Assembly: GCA_037974665.1 (NCBI GenBank)
Contig: CM075767.1
Location: 7,217,501-7,281,500, forward strand
Reading direction: 5' to 3'
Length of the DNA: 64,000 nucleotides
Origin: Ehretia macrophylla
Lineage: Eukaryota; Streptophyta; Magnoliopsida; Boraginales; Ehretiaceae
Shown here: positions 47,975-61,402 of the stretch, in pieces
How the letters are laid out: the number at the start of each line of letters is the position of its first letter
How positions within the stretch are numbered: the stretch's first letter is position 1
Program-made: the position numbers and the translations under genes
Notes under the pieces: model-generated
What the model was told of the DNA's origin: nothing
Seen by the model: only the letters and a program-made list of their open reading frames with translations
The model's database searches: none

Positions 47975-50893
47975 TGTGACACACGAGACCTAGGGAATGC
48001 ATACATCACTTATTGCATACATTTTGTGCATTTTTTTCACTTAAAAGCTTATTTTTGAATAGTTACTATTCACATGAAATTTCGATTGTTGAATTTTTTT
48101 AATTTTGCATTTTTTCCATGTTACGTGACTTATATGAGGCATGATAAAAAATATAATTATGTGCATAGCATCTTGGGAAGTGTGAAATAAAAATTATTTT
48201 CTCTATCGTATGAATAGTAACCCTTAAAAAAAGCTTTTTAACCATTTTTACACTACTTGACCCATTTGCTTGATCCAAACCCAAAACCAAACCCACAACC
48301 CAAACCCATTAAACTATCCTATACCTACATAACATAAAATAAAAAGCAAAAACCCCCCAAAACACCAAGGCCATTTTCGGCCAAACCAAAGGAAAATAAA
48401 GAAAAATAAATAAAACCTTTAAGCTTCAAATTTGACCTTGAGCTAGCTTGGAGATGTTCTTGAACAACTTTTGAGCCTTCTTCAACCTCCTATAGCCTTA
48501 TTTGGTGAGAATTTTATCTTATTTTTTCATTTACATGTTTTGCCTACAAACTTTAATTTTATGATTCGTTAATATATTGATTGTTTATACTTGTATATGC
48601 TTCAATTAGTCTTATTTAGGGTCATAGAACATTCTTTTATAGTTAGATAACATCTTGGATGGTTAAAAATGGTGGATGGATATTTAAAGAAGATGATGAA
48701 TAGTACTTTTTGGGGGGTTTCGGTTAATTTTATGTTATGAGCTTGAATTGATGGTATCTAAAGGTGCTATGGTGCTAATGAACCTAGGTTGATGATTAAA
48801 TGTGTTTGGATTGAATGGAATTGGAGTAGAGGTGCTAAATTGGCTTAAGTTCAAAAGGAGACGTTTGAACGAAGTGTTGACCGGGCAAGTTTTGAGCGAT
48901 TATATGACCTTAGATATGCTAAGAAGTAAGTGCGGTGCGATTCTAATCTTGATTGGATGATCAGTTTATATAGTTGTAGTTCAAACGTGCTCAGAGGCAA
49001 ATTGGGGTTTTTGGGTAGACGCGCGTTAAAGTGTGTTTTCGTGGGGTTTAGTTGTGCCATAAAGTGACTAGGATTGAGTGGTAAAATCAGATTTCAAGTC
49101 TTGTAGTTCGTTTGGATATGGTAGCTTGTGAAAATTGATGGTCCAATGTTCGTTTGATGTTTGTGGTAGGTGCCATAGGTGTAGGAAAGGCTAATTTGAT
49201 GTTTGAAATGATTAGATTATGGCTAGGATTTGGAAAGAGTTGATTGGGTATAAAGGGGCTTTCTTGGTGGTGTTGGCTATAAATGGGTGATGATGCTTTG
49301 GATAGCTTAGTTGTGGTCCGAAAGTGAATGTGAAGTAGATAGAATGCTTTTAGTGTGTTTCCATGATTATATGACAAGTTTTGGAGTTATGGGGTATAAA
49401 GGGGTTTAAAGGTGGAAATGGTTAAAGTTAAATGTTCATAGGTTAAAAAGAGTTCCTAGAGTATTATTTGGATGATTGAATGATTATAATGTGGTTTACA
49501 TGAGTTTGGTTAGTATAAGCTTGAATTAGGCTATAGGATTACTTGGGGTCTAATGTTAGACTTGGGTTAAAGTGTGATTTCACATGGTTGAGAGATGTCG
49601 TAAGATGTTTGGGAGTGATTAGTGTGGTTGAATTTGGGATTTGATGCCTTAGGTGTTAGTGTGTTACATGTATGAGACTTTAATGTTACTATCTAATGTC
49701 TTGTTGATTACTTGTTATTAGGTGTTTAATTATGTTGTATTCATTTCTAAATTTATGAATCTTATGTGATTTGCTAGCTTTGGTGCAAAGGGAGTGGATA
49801 CGAGTGTTCATGGCTTTCGAGGTGAGGGATGCATTTATATTTGCATTTATAATTATTGTTTAGCTTATGTAATTCAATGTTTAAGTAAGGTATGGTGCTA
49901 TAATGAATGGATGATATGTACTATAGTGTTTTCTAAGTGTATATACATGTACTTTAGCCCTAATATGATTTGTTAGATAAAGTTGCATATAGTTACATAA
50001 AAAAAATGAATTGAATAGTTGTTAATAAAGTTATAGTCTAGTCGAAGTATGTTAACTAATTGTTATTGCTTGAATTGAATGTGGCTAAATGCTACTTGAT
50101 TGAATTAAGGAAAAGTGTGAATAATATGCTATTGTATGATTTAGATGAAATTAAGTGAGTTAAGGTACTAATTGGATTAGCTTAGGAAAGTGAAATGCAG
50201 GTCTGCTTAACTTATAATGAATGATTATAGTTGAATTTCCGATATATTGTCTAATTATCATGCTTGTGTTGTTATGTGTCCGTTTATGTATTATTGTATT
50301 ATATGGTTAGCTCGCAGTTTCTCATGTTACCTTGTAAATTCTCGTGGGCTCTCGTGTTACCTTGTGAATTCTCACGTTCGTGTCAGGTTGCGCAACCTTT
50401 TGGGCATGATTGGTCGTTCAACTCCGGGCAGTGTGAGGCTGTCAGTCTAGCTCGACTACCATAGTTCACAATCCCTCTCTCTAGGGCATAATCTTCTACT
50501 TCAGAGGTTTGGCCACCTCATTGGGGCATAAAGATCTACCCTGGGAGAGTAGAGTCGTATATCTTGTTCGTGCTCGTGGTCGATAATTCTCGCTAGGGCA
50601 TAATCGTCTACCTCAGAGGGTTGTTCAACTCGTTGGGGCATAAAGATCTACGTCGGGAGAGTTACTTGTTATTACATCTCTTTCTAGGTGATAGCTAGTC
50701 CGTATACTCGAATGTATTCCTCGTTACTTACGTGTTACCTCGTCTCGTGTGTTTAGGTGTTATTTAGACTCGTATGCCTGTGTGCCAACTAGTCGGGTGT
50801 GCTTGTGTGATATCCAGATTCGTATGCTTGCGTGTTTCCTAGTATTGCAACCTGGTGTATTACTTAGTTTACTGCTTTCATTGTTTGTATAAC
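47975..50893 (+). mobile_element. Gypsy-type LTR sequence, plus orientation
   Basis: It begins TGTGACACACGAG at 47,975 after gctaa. It is non-coding and contains long-LTR landmarks such as ggttgcgcaacc (about 50,387) and repeated gggcataa.gatctac phrases (50,480-50,660). It is distantly related, in inverse orientation, to the sequence at 50,894-53,642 (both start TGTGAC followed by tgcatacat). Its right end meets that sequence near 50,894. Old. Confidence 0.6.
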
Positions 50894-53865
50894 TATACTC
50901 AGTGAGGGAGGGAAAACAGTAAACCAGGGGTGCTTCGAAAACCATTTCGTGCAATGCAACAAAGATAAGAACACAAGTAACACAGTATAATAAGTTAACT
51001 GAATAAGCATTAAACACATTTAAAAAAGATACGGTTCATCTTCCTTGTCTTCAATCTCGAACCACGAATCTCAATCCTTGCTAACAAGTGCCAGTAAATC
51101 CCCTTATTCCTCCAATGGGGTACTCCGGATGTACCCCAATCCTACGACCAATTTCACCTGAGGTAGGTCTGTATGCCCCAACGAGGTGAACCACGCCGCT
51201 GAGGTAGATGAGTATCATCAGCGAGAGAGGAAATAGGCACCATGGTAGCCGAGCTAAACCGACAGCCCATTGCTGCCTGGAGTTTCTCAATACTACCATG
51301 TTCGAAAAGGTTGCGCAACCCCGAATAACGAATCACAAATCATTAGATACCAAGACCGAATCAAGTGGGGAGGTAGCAAAGTAGGCTAGCTTCACCCCAT
51401 ATATAACATATAACACATTTGATAATCAAACAAAGCAATTATAACAATATAAACAATTACTTCTGCAACTAACTCAAGTAATTCACAAGATATGCATCAA
51501 AATACTATTCCAATACTTACTAAATAGATCATATTCTTTGCACAAAACAAAGGGTTCCAAATCTACTTTATTAAATGATCCAGTAAAAACACGATTCAAG
51601 TAACTTGGTTAAATCATGAATCTTTGAACAAGTAAATAAACTAAATGCACAATAGGATGAAGTCCCTCTCCTTTACCAAGCTCAAGATGCAAAATGATTT
51701 CTACTCACTTCCAATTACCTTGAATTAACTCAAATACGCAATTCTAGCTTGATCATATAAATGTAATATGACTTACTTTACTTGACATTCATGAGTTACA
51801 AGTAATTCTTATCAACTAATAAACATTAACAAGCATGGACATAATATTTTCAATTCAATAGATGGCAAGTAATTAATTACAATTACAAGACACTCAACTA
51901 TTCTCTACTCAATTATTATATAACTAGATGACATGATTAGAGACATTCAACAATAGCATCACATCAAGCATATTCAATCCACCCTTAGTAAAATAATCAT
52001 GTAACTCAACTCATAACACCTTACCCAAAGGATAAACATTCTATACAAACAAACTTAATACTTAAAAACAGAATCTAACTATAAATATGACCAAAGAATC
52101 ATTATCATGCTTATTCGCCCAATTTACCATTTACAACTCAATCAATAGACAATATAGCAATTATAATAACTCAAATAGCTAATTATGCAATAAGCTCAAC
52201 TAATTCACATAAATTCCAACAAAACTCTTTTCAAATGTTTACAATTTAGGTTCTAAACTTCACACAAGATAACAAACTTCAAATCTAACTTCACTAATCT
52301 TATATAGCCACTTTAGTTCTCAACACACGTACATGCCCCGTCCACCTTATTTTAGCCATCTAACATGTATTCCTAATCTCTACAACAAGTATAGCCCAAC
52401 AAGCAAGCTAAAGCTAAGAACAAAGGTTATAACCCCATTTTTCCCCTTGAAACTCAACAAGCCAAAACTAGTTTTCATCAAGGTTTAGTTAATCAAAGCA
52501 TCTAACTATTCTCTACTACATTTATGGCACCATAACCAAGCATTAAGCTAGTTCTAAAGGCTCTACTTGCATCAATTCTAACGTGCGCAAACAAAGGGCC
52601 ATGAAAATCAGCGTTCTCGGAATTCGATAAATTTTTAACTACCCAACACCACATATCTAGTATTAGATTAAAGTTTGGAGCAATATTTTTTGGGTCTACG
52701 AGAGTAGTGCCAATTCAAGACTTTACAAAAATGATTTCATACATACACTTCATAAACACATGGAACAACCATATAAGTGCCTTCTCCTAGTCCTAGAGGC
52801 ATGATATAAAGCTTCAAAATGAATAATAGCAAGCATATATAACAATATCAATTTTGAACATAAACTACAATAGCAAATAAAATGCAATTTTTTATAAATC
52901 CCTCACCAAAACCAAGTAAAGCAAGCAATGATGAAGCTTTGTGATGGATTAGCACACCCTAAACAAGGTTGATGAGATCCAAAGAGCAAAATTTTTAAGA
53001 AAAGTACTATTCCCGTAATAAGGATTTTTGGGTAATTTTAGGCCTTTTTGGCTTATTTTGAGCATTTTTTGCGTTTATTGTGTTTTGTTTAGTATATATA
53101 TGTGTAGGATAATTATATGGGTTGATGAGTTAGATATTGGGTTTGGGTTGTGGGTTTAAATGGGTTTTGGGCTTGGTTTTAGTTAATAAAATGCATTACA
53201 AACTATTTATAACCCAAAGATAATACATAGTTTTTACTATTCATGTGATATCAAAACATTTTTGTAAATCACCCAACAAATATGCAATGAATATAATTTT
53301 TGTGAATGTAGCCTAATTATAAGTTAAGTAATAATAGAAAAATATGAAATCCGGGAAATAAGATAATAAAAATTTTAGTCCGGGCTCAATTTAATAGAAA
53401 ACTCTTTAAATACATGTTTTACTAAAAGTCTTTTATGAAAATAGTTTAAATGCACATTGATCATTTTCTAAAATAAATTAATTCACCATTTTATTGTTAG
53501 AAGTCAATTAAACATGAAATTTCACATAAAATGTCAAATAAGCATTTAATTGCATGTTATGACAAGTAAGCACTTAAACAAGTAGATTCACAATTTATAT
53601 GCACATGAATGATAAATGTATGCACTGGGAGTCGGGCGTCACAGTAAATGTTAAATAGTAGTTAAAATATTTTATTTAAATTAATAGTATTAGTGTTCTC
53701 TTTTCTTTTTTTCTTTTTAAGACAATAAGAGAAATAAAAGAAAATGAAACTACTAGTTAAATCTTAAACGCTAAAATAAACACATTCACACATAAAAAAC
53801 TTAAACTGAACCAATTTATATGCAATTAAGTATACTATGCTACATGTTGGGTCTGGGCCGTCACA
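50894..53865 (-). repeat. 2,972-bp direct repeat, left copy (3' LTR-like)
   Basis: This matches 56,652-59,623 over its full length with several percent divergence. On the minus strand it starts TGTGACGGCC at 53,865, directly after a purine tract (aagaaggggagag, 53,866-53,878), so this edge behaves as a 3' LTR start. About 223 bp further in, a second LTR-like start TGTGACGCCCGACT occurs at 53,642, indicating an older insertion inside the repeat. Non-coding. Confidence 0.8.
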
Positions 53866-55996
53866 CTCTCCCCTTCTTAAAAAAATTGCGTCCTTGCAAT
53901 TTCTTATACCTAAGAGAATCTTCAACAACTGTAGCAGTTCTAACCAGTCTTGATTCCAAAGAAGCCTAGTACAAATACTCTTTGTAGTATCACCAAAAGT
54001 TCAATAAGAATACCAGAGAACTCCGCCGATGAAATCCCAAGCAAGGTAGCCAAATAAAGGCTCCTATGAAAATACCAGTTAGAGAATACCAAGAAAATGC
54101 CAAGGAAAAACCCGTATATGATTACTAGAGATGAAACTAGACAAAACCCAATAGCAATTTCCACATACATATTTTTCTGAGAAAAACCAAACAGAAATAC
54201 CAAGGAAATCCCATAAGTAAGTCCAGATTGTAAGATTCAGTAAGAGTCTGTACCAAGGACACCAACTGAACACCTGTACATGTGAACTCTTCCAAATACA
54301 AATACCGGACAAGAACTCCATATTTGATGTTAAATAAAATTCCATCTGAGATGGCCAGGTGCTATTACTGATGGAACTACCATTAAAGAATACTGCAATC
54401 AAATAGCCCCGACAGAAATGCCAAAGTGAATACCTTTCCAAAAGTTCAACCGTATATATATAATTTCCCCGTAGATCACAAGTCATATACACATATGTAG
54501 ATGAATGATTCTAGATGCCTTATTCTTAGAGATATTAATGCAACCCCATAGAAGTATCAATCACAGCGACAAAGATGGGTTCATTCTTATCTTTACTTGC
54601 TCTATGACGCTCTCCTATCGACGTCTGTCTAACTGCCCCCTCTTCTCTTGCTGGATCACTTTTCTGGAAAATCCATTGCTGACTATTCGACTATAGGAGG
54701 TGAGATCACTTACCAATTCAAAGGGTAATATGTATGCATGCATTCAAAATCATATAAAATATACATGTATTAACACATACACAATTTATTATATGTAATG
54801 CTCTCGTAGCAGGTATTTATCATATAGTCACAGTTAGTGTTTAAATGAAACTATTATGCAACATTAGTTACACTAGGATGTATTATCACCCACTTTTACT
54901 TGACAGGTTATCTTAACATAAATGGCAATGTGCTTGTAAAATTAAATCGTACACATTACTGCTAGTAAACAAAAGAAGTTTCTCACTAAGAATCAACGAA
55001 ATATACACATAATCATACACTAGCACATATCACATATTCTTTCACCTATTGCACAATTAGATCTCATAGATTTACACCTAGACACATAACTATATACATT
55101 ACACTTCTTTTCACGGTTTACACAAGTATGACACATATATGTACATATTTTTCATTTAAAACCTACAAGTCTCACATATATACACATACATTCAAGATTA
55201 ACTCTTCCTAGCATGTAAATCTAGTTCAAATGTTATACTTCATCCACCATGTTAAACTAAACATTTATATGTAACATAAGATTCCTAAATCAATTCTAGA
55301 CAACTAAATGTCAACCTAATCATTCAAACAAGATTAAACCAAAAGATTACTTACATAATTTGAATAACTAGGTAAATATGCATATAAGCTCAAATATCAC
55401 TTAATCAACATGCAATCAACATTTTTTCTAACTTTAAACCATCAAATAATGCACAAAGATATTTTTTCTGTCATTTAGCTTGAGGACCATAAGAGAGTAA
55501 CTAAAGTAAACTTGTTCTTTTTAACCTAAACAAGACATAAGCATATATACGACCAGTAATTAGATAGACATATAACACATATAAACAAAACATTTACACT
55601 CAAGACACATTGTTCACATAGTTACATACGATGTGTTCAATTTACAAGGCAATCCATGCATTTCATTAACTCACGTATTCATGCAATAGACTCTATCACT
55701 CTCATGCTATTGTGCTACTCACTTAGACAACCACAAGCCTAGACAAATAAACAGCCACGCAACCTTATATTCATACCAAGCCACCTAAACCATAAACTAA
55801 ATACAAATATATAAAGCTCACATTAAGACACAACTCTATACATTCTGAACACTTAACACATTAACATACTTAGCACACAAGTCATGTATAATACTCTATC
55901 CATGTAACACACTTTACAAGCACACGATCAAAGGCCACTACCCAATAGGCCGAAGATCATTTCCCGGTTGACAGCTAACTAAGCTCTGATACCACC
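53866..55996 (-). mobile_element. LTR-element interior without coding capacity (LARD-like)
   Basis: This is bounded on the minus strand by a primer binding site TGGTATCAGAGC (55,983-55,994, complementary to the initiator tRNA-Met end) and by a polypurine tract at 53,866-53,878. No gag or pol domain is recognisable. Between about 53,990 and 54,430 the phrase aatacc/aatgcc followed by aa or ag recurs roughly ten times, suggesting a degenerate short-period repeat. The structure suits a large non-autonomous LTR derivative or a very decayed interior. Confidence 0.6.
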
Positions 55997-56651
55997 TGTA
56001 ACACCCTGATCCCTCACAGGACTGGAGCCCCGATCCAATACCCGAGGTCATGAAAAATAAGGGAAGACCAACAGAGTCTTCCCTGTTTATAGGACAATCC
56101 AAAACCTGTACAAGCAGTTATAACCTCAAAACCAAAGTCCAACCTTCTCCGTAATTCCCAACTACAACTAACATCGCATACAACCAACTCCTCAAGGCCA
56201 TCCGAGCCTTGGAACCCAACATTGAAGACATACAAGCATGCAAAGTCAAATCTATTGAATTTCTGTGTTTTAGAACCGCTTATCATATCACTCTGATATT
56301 ATCAATTTAACCTACTTATAATTTAAGTCCAACCAATCAACTAACCTCCACTGGTCACACAAGCATGAAACATTGACAATAAAGCAAAATTAGAGTTATT
56401 ACATGCCATTACAATCCAAACTGTACATCAAAAGATTAACTATTACAATCTTCCAAGGTAGTAAATAAATACAAACAAGACAAAAATGTTGCAAAATTGA
56501 ACATATACATGACATCACATTCTTCATACAAGCCATCCAACCCCGGTAAGCAACAAGTCTAGGCATTTGACCAAATTGAACCTCTTCTTCTTAATCTCTG
56601 AAGGACCCGAACCTGAGATGATTAGAAAGAAGGGTGAGTATACAACATATG
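55997..56651 (-). mobile_element. End of 5' LTR next to the primer binding site
   Basis: On the minus strand this runs from the 2,972-bp repeat to a terminal GGGTGTTACA at 55,997, two bases before the primer binding site. The end is an inverted partner of TGTAACACCCCGATCC at the other extreme of the nested block (59,833), suggesting both belong to one LTR family with palindromic ends. Confidence 0.55.
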
Positions 56652-59623
56652 TATACTCAGTGAGATAGGAGAAATAGTAAACCAGGGGTATTTCGAAAAT
56701 CATTTCGTGCAATGCAACAAAGATAAGAACACAAGTAACACAAAATAACAAGTTAACTGAAGAAGCATTAAACACATTTAAAAAGGATACGGTTCATCTT
56801 CCTTGTCTTCAATCTCGAACCACGAATCTCGATCCTTGCTAACAAGTGCCGACAAAGCCCCTTATTCCTCCAATGGGGTACTCCAAATGTACCCCGATCT
56901 TACGACCCATTTCTCCTAATGCAGGTCTGTATCCCCCAACGAGGTGAACCACGTCTCTGGAGTAGAGGAGTATGCCTCAACGAAAAAGGGAATAGGCACC
57001 ATGGTAGCCAAGCTAGACCGACAACCTGATGTTGCCTAGAGTTTCTCGACACTACCATGTCCAAAAAAGTTGCGCAACCTCGAATAACGAATCACAAATC
57101 ATGAGATACCAAGACCGAAACAAGTGGGGAAGTAGCCAAGTAGGCTAGCCTCACCCTATATATAACATATAACACATTTGATAATCAAATAAAGTAATTA
57201 TAACAATATAAACAATTACTTCTGCAACTAACTCAAGTAATTCACAAGATATGTATCAAAATACTATTCCAATACTTACTAAATAGATCATATTCTTCAC
57301 ACAAGACAAATGGTTCCAAATCTACTTTACTAAATGACCAAGTAAAAACACGACTCAAGTAACGTGGTTAAGTCATAAAATCTTTGAACAAATAAGTAAA
57401 CTAAATGCACAACAGGACGAAGCCCCTTACCCTTACCAAGCTCAAGATGCAAAAATGGCTTATAGTCACTTCCAATCACCTTGAATTTGCTCAAATACGC
57501 AATCCTAGCTTGATCATATAAATGTAATATGACTTACTTTACTTGACATTCATGAGTTACAAGTGATTTTTATCAGCTAATAAGCATTACCAAGCATGGA
57601 CATAATATTTTCAATTCAATAGATGGCAAGTAATTAATTACAATTATAAGACACCCAACTCTTCTCTACTCAATTATTATATAACTAGATGACATACTTG
57701 GAGACATTCAACAATAGCATCACATCAAGTTATAAGCATATTCAATCCACCCTTAGCAAAATAATCATGTAACTCAACTTATAAGACTTCACCCAAAGGA
57801 TAAACATTCTATACAAACACACTTGATACTTAAACATAATCTAACTATAAACATGACCTAAGAATTATTATCATGCTTATTCATCCAATTTGCCATTTAC
57901 AACTCAATCAATAGACAATATAGCAATTATAATAACTCAAATAGCTAATCATGCAATAAGCTCAACTAATTCACATAAATTCCAACAAAACTCTTTTCAA
58001 ATGCTTACAATTTAGGTACTAAACTTCACACAAGATAACTAACTTCACTAATCTCATATAGCCACTTTAGTTCTTAACACACGCACACGCCACATCCACT
58101 TATTTTAGCCATCTAACATGTATTTCTAATCTCTACAACAAGTATAGCACAACAAGCAATCTAAAGCTAAGAACAAATGCTATAACCCCATTTTCCCCCT
58201 TTAAGCTCAACAAGCCAAAACTAGTTTTCATCAAGGTTTAGTTAATCAAATCATCTAACTATTCTCTACTACATTTATGACACCTATACCAAGCATTAAA
58301 CTAGTTTTAAAGGCTCTATTTGTATCAATTCTAACGTACGCATACAAAGGGCCATGAAAATTAACGTTCTCGGAATTCGATAAATTTTAACATGGAGCCA
58401 TTTTAGCAACCCAACAACATATATCTAGCGTTAGATTAAGGTTTGGAGCAATATTTCATGCGTCTGCTTGAATAGTGCCAATTCAAGACTTTACAAAAAT
58501 AATTTAATACATACACTTCATAAACACATGGAACAACCATATAAGTGTCTTCTCCTAGTCCTATAGGCATGATATCAAGCTTCAAAATGAATAATAGCAA
58601 GCATATATAACAATATCAATTTTGAACATAAACTATAATAGCAAATAAAATATAATTTTTTGTGAAATCCCTCACCAAAACCAAGTAGAGCAAGCAAGGA
58701 TGAAGCTTTGTGATGGATTAGCACACCCTAAACAAGCTTAAAGATATCTAAAGAGCAAAATTTCCAAGAAAAGCAATATTCCCATAATAAGGGTTTTTGG
58801 CTGATTTTAGGCATTTTTTGGCTTATTTAGAGCATTTTTTTGGTATAATAGTGTTTTGTTTAGTATATATATGTGTAGGATGATTATATGGGTTGATGGG
58901 TTAAATATTGGGTTTGGGTTGTGGGTTTAAATGGGTTTTGGACTTGGTTTTAGTTAATAAAATGCATTACAAACTATTTCTAACCCAAAGATAATATATA
59001 GTTTTTACTATTCATGTGATATCAAAACTTTTTTGTAAATCACCCAACAAATATGCAATGAATATAATTTTTGTGAACGTATACTAATTATAAGTTAAGT
59101 AATAATAGAGAACTATGAAATCCGGGAAATAAAATAATAAATTTTTTAGTATGAGCTCAATTTAATAGAAAACTCTTTAAATGCAAGTTTTACTAAAAGC
59201 CTTTTATAAAAATAGTTTAAATGTACATTGATCATTTCCTAAAATAAATTAATTCACCATTTTACTGTTAGAAGTCAATTAAACATGAAATTTTAAATAA
59301 AATGTCAAATAAGCATTTAATAGCATGTTATGACAAGTAAGCACTTAAACAAGTAAATGCACAATTTACATGTACATGAATGATAAATGTATGCACTGGA
59401 AGTCAGGCGTCACAATAAATGTTAAATAGTAGTTAAAATATTTTATTCGAATTAATAGTATTAGTGTTCCTTTTTAAAGAAAATAAGAGAAATAAAAGAA
59501 AGTGAAACTATTAGTTAAATCTTAAATGCTAAAATAAACACATTCACACATATAAAACTTAACTGGCACCAATTTATATGCAATTAAGCATACTATGCTA
59601 CATGTTGGGTCTGGGCCGTCACA
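56652..59623 (-). repeat. 2,972-bp direct repeat, right copy (5' LTR-like)
   Basis: This is the partner of 50,894-53,865, same orientation and length. Both the outer start TGTGACGGCC and the inner start TGTGACGCC (about 59,411) are present, so the inner insertion predates the duplication that made the pair. Non-coding; only short chance frames. Confidence 0.8.
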
Positions 59624-59833
59624 CGAGTATCCTTAGCATATTGAAGGAGGTTGTGGTTTCAGAGGATGTGAATGATTGAGGATGCTGCATTTTGATTTTT
59701 GTGGGTTTATTTACTGTGTGCAGGTTATGGATTGTCCTAGAAACAGGGGAATCTCCATCCGTTTTCCCTAATTTTTCGTGACTTGAGTATTGGGACCGGA
59801 AACTCCAGTCTCGAGAGGGATCGGGGTGTTACA
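59624..59833 (+). mobile_element. Terminal gypsy LTR piece ending GGGGTGTTACA
   Basis: This 210-bp piece includes gaaacaggggaatctccatc and ends ggatcggggtgttaca, a typical plant gypsy LTR end in plus orientation. It is followed by actaa, matching gctaa left of 47,975. It is the right edge of the nested block. Confidence 0.6.
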
Positions 59834-61402
59834 ACTAATATATAGTAGGTCCATTATATAAAATATTTAAGAAGTCAATCAAACTTCTAAGGATGTATAT
59901 TTAAAAAATTTATCTATTTCCTTTTTTCAAAGTACAACATCTATCATAGCCTCACTCAAAGTCAAATGACTTCGACTACTCATTTGAAGATGTTCTTGCC
60001 CTTTGTAATGGATTTTGTCTGGTTCAAAATGTTGTCAAGATTCCGATTAAGGAATGTGACCTTGACATCTATCAGCCAAGTCTCTACATTTAGCAATGGC
60101 TAAGAGATCTTCTTATGAACTACAGTAGGGCTACTAGTGTGAAAGTCTCTACATGACTGATACTCTCATAAGAGTGTATCATTTTCATCACTAGTTTTAC
60201 TGTCCTTGTCCATTAATCTCTTTCTTGCATTCTTGTTACATACTAAGGGTTCTATCCTTGTCTAAGTATAACTACAAAATTATAGACAAAAGGAATCCAA
60301 ACCTTTCAATAACAACCGAGTCATTGTTTTATCGTTCTTAGTGGATAAGGCAAACTTGCATGGAAAGTGTCCTGAGAGACTTTCTAAATTAGTTTGATTG
60401 TTTCCTTAGTCTCCCACTACGATGAGGCTCTATGGTACTTTAAGGAAATTTTCGTTTTATACACTGATGCAGGTAAGGTGGAAGTTTCGAAAACTTCTGC
60501 TTTTATAACTTCTGAACATAATCCCTCATAAATGGATCATACCATCATTCTCCAAGTTTCTTAGCAAAAGACTTATTAGTACCATTTGCTTCTTAGAATG
60601 ATGGAAATTCCACTTTTGTTCTTCTAGAATGATTCATTGAAACTACACATCTTGAACTTACAACCTCAGCCAGGAAGCTAAGTAGTTCAGCACTCAAGCC
60701 AAACGCCCTACATGTGAATATGCCTTATACTAGGCTTTCCAACCCAATTACTTGTCTTAAAGAATCTTAAGTATTGATCTTGAAGGCACTTGTTGTCAAG
60801 ATCCATGTGGCTGTTTCAATAATACTCAATCCTAATATGAGTGGAGTTTTTCAACTCAACATGGATTTACTCATATCTAATGAGTGTGATTTTGTTTCTT
60901 AGATATACTATTCTTTGAGGAATGGCAGGTGCAACCTACTAAGACACATGATCTGTTGTACATGATTACTAACTGAACTTACCCAAAAGGACTATTTCTT
61001 CTTGTTCTGGTGTGCTCATGGATCCACCACATACACCAATGTGCACCAATTCAAACCTTCTTTATCTTATGCCTTATGAAAGAATATGACCTTTCGGTCA
61101 ATCTTCATTTCAAACTAGATTTATATTGAGCATGTGATTTGAGATCTAATGAGCCCAATGGCTCATCCTCAATCCAGACTCTGAACCCATCTAGGTTCAT
61201 ATAACCTTAATCATATGTCTCACAATTACTGGTTTAGGGTGAAAAAAATCTATCTAAAAGAGATTAGAGAATTTCAGAATAATTGCATGTTGGAAATAGA
61301 AATAAGACAAAAAAATCATGCACACTTCCAGACTTTGAATAAAACTTTCATTAAATGAATAAAATACTTGAAAGTTATCAAAACAATACTTTAAAATAAT
61401 TA
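59834..61402 (-). mobile_element. Copia pol remnant (reverse transcriptase region)
   Basis: Minus-strand remnant of Ty1/copia pol. Around 60,040-60,090 the phrase DVKVTFLNRNLD corresponds to the conserved DVKTAFLNG start of the copia reverse transcriptase. The rest is decayed, with many breaks, and no long frame remains. It is continuous with the protease and gag remnants to its right and was separated from its 3' LTR by the nested block. Confidence 0.6.

Noticed and set aside
54079-54492. 137-residue hydrophobic minus-strand frame
   Set aside because: Low-complexity translation of the aatacc-type repeat; overlapping frames look alike and no family is recognisable.
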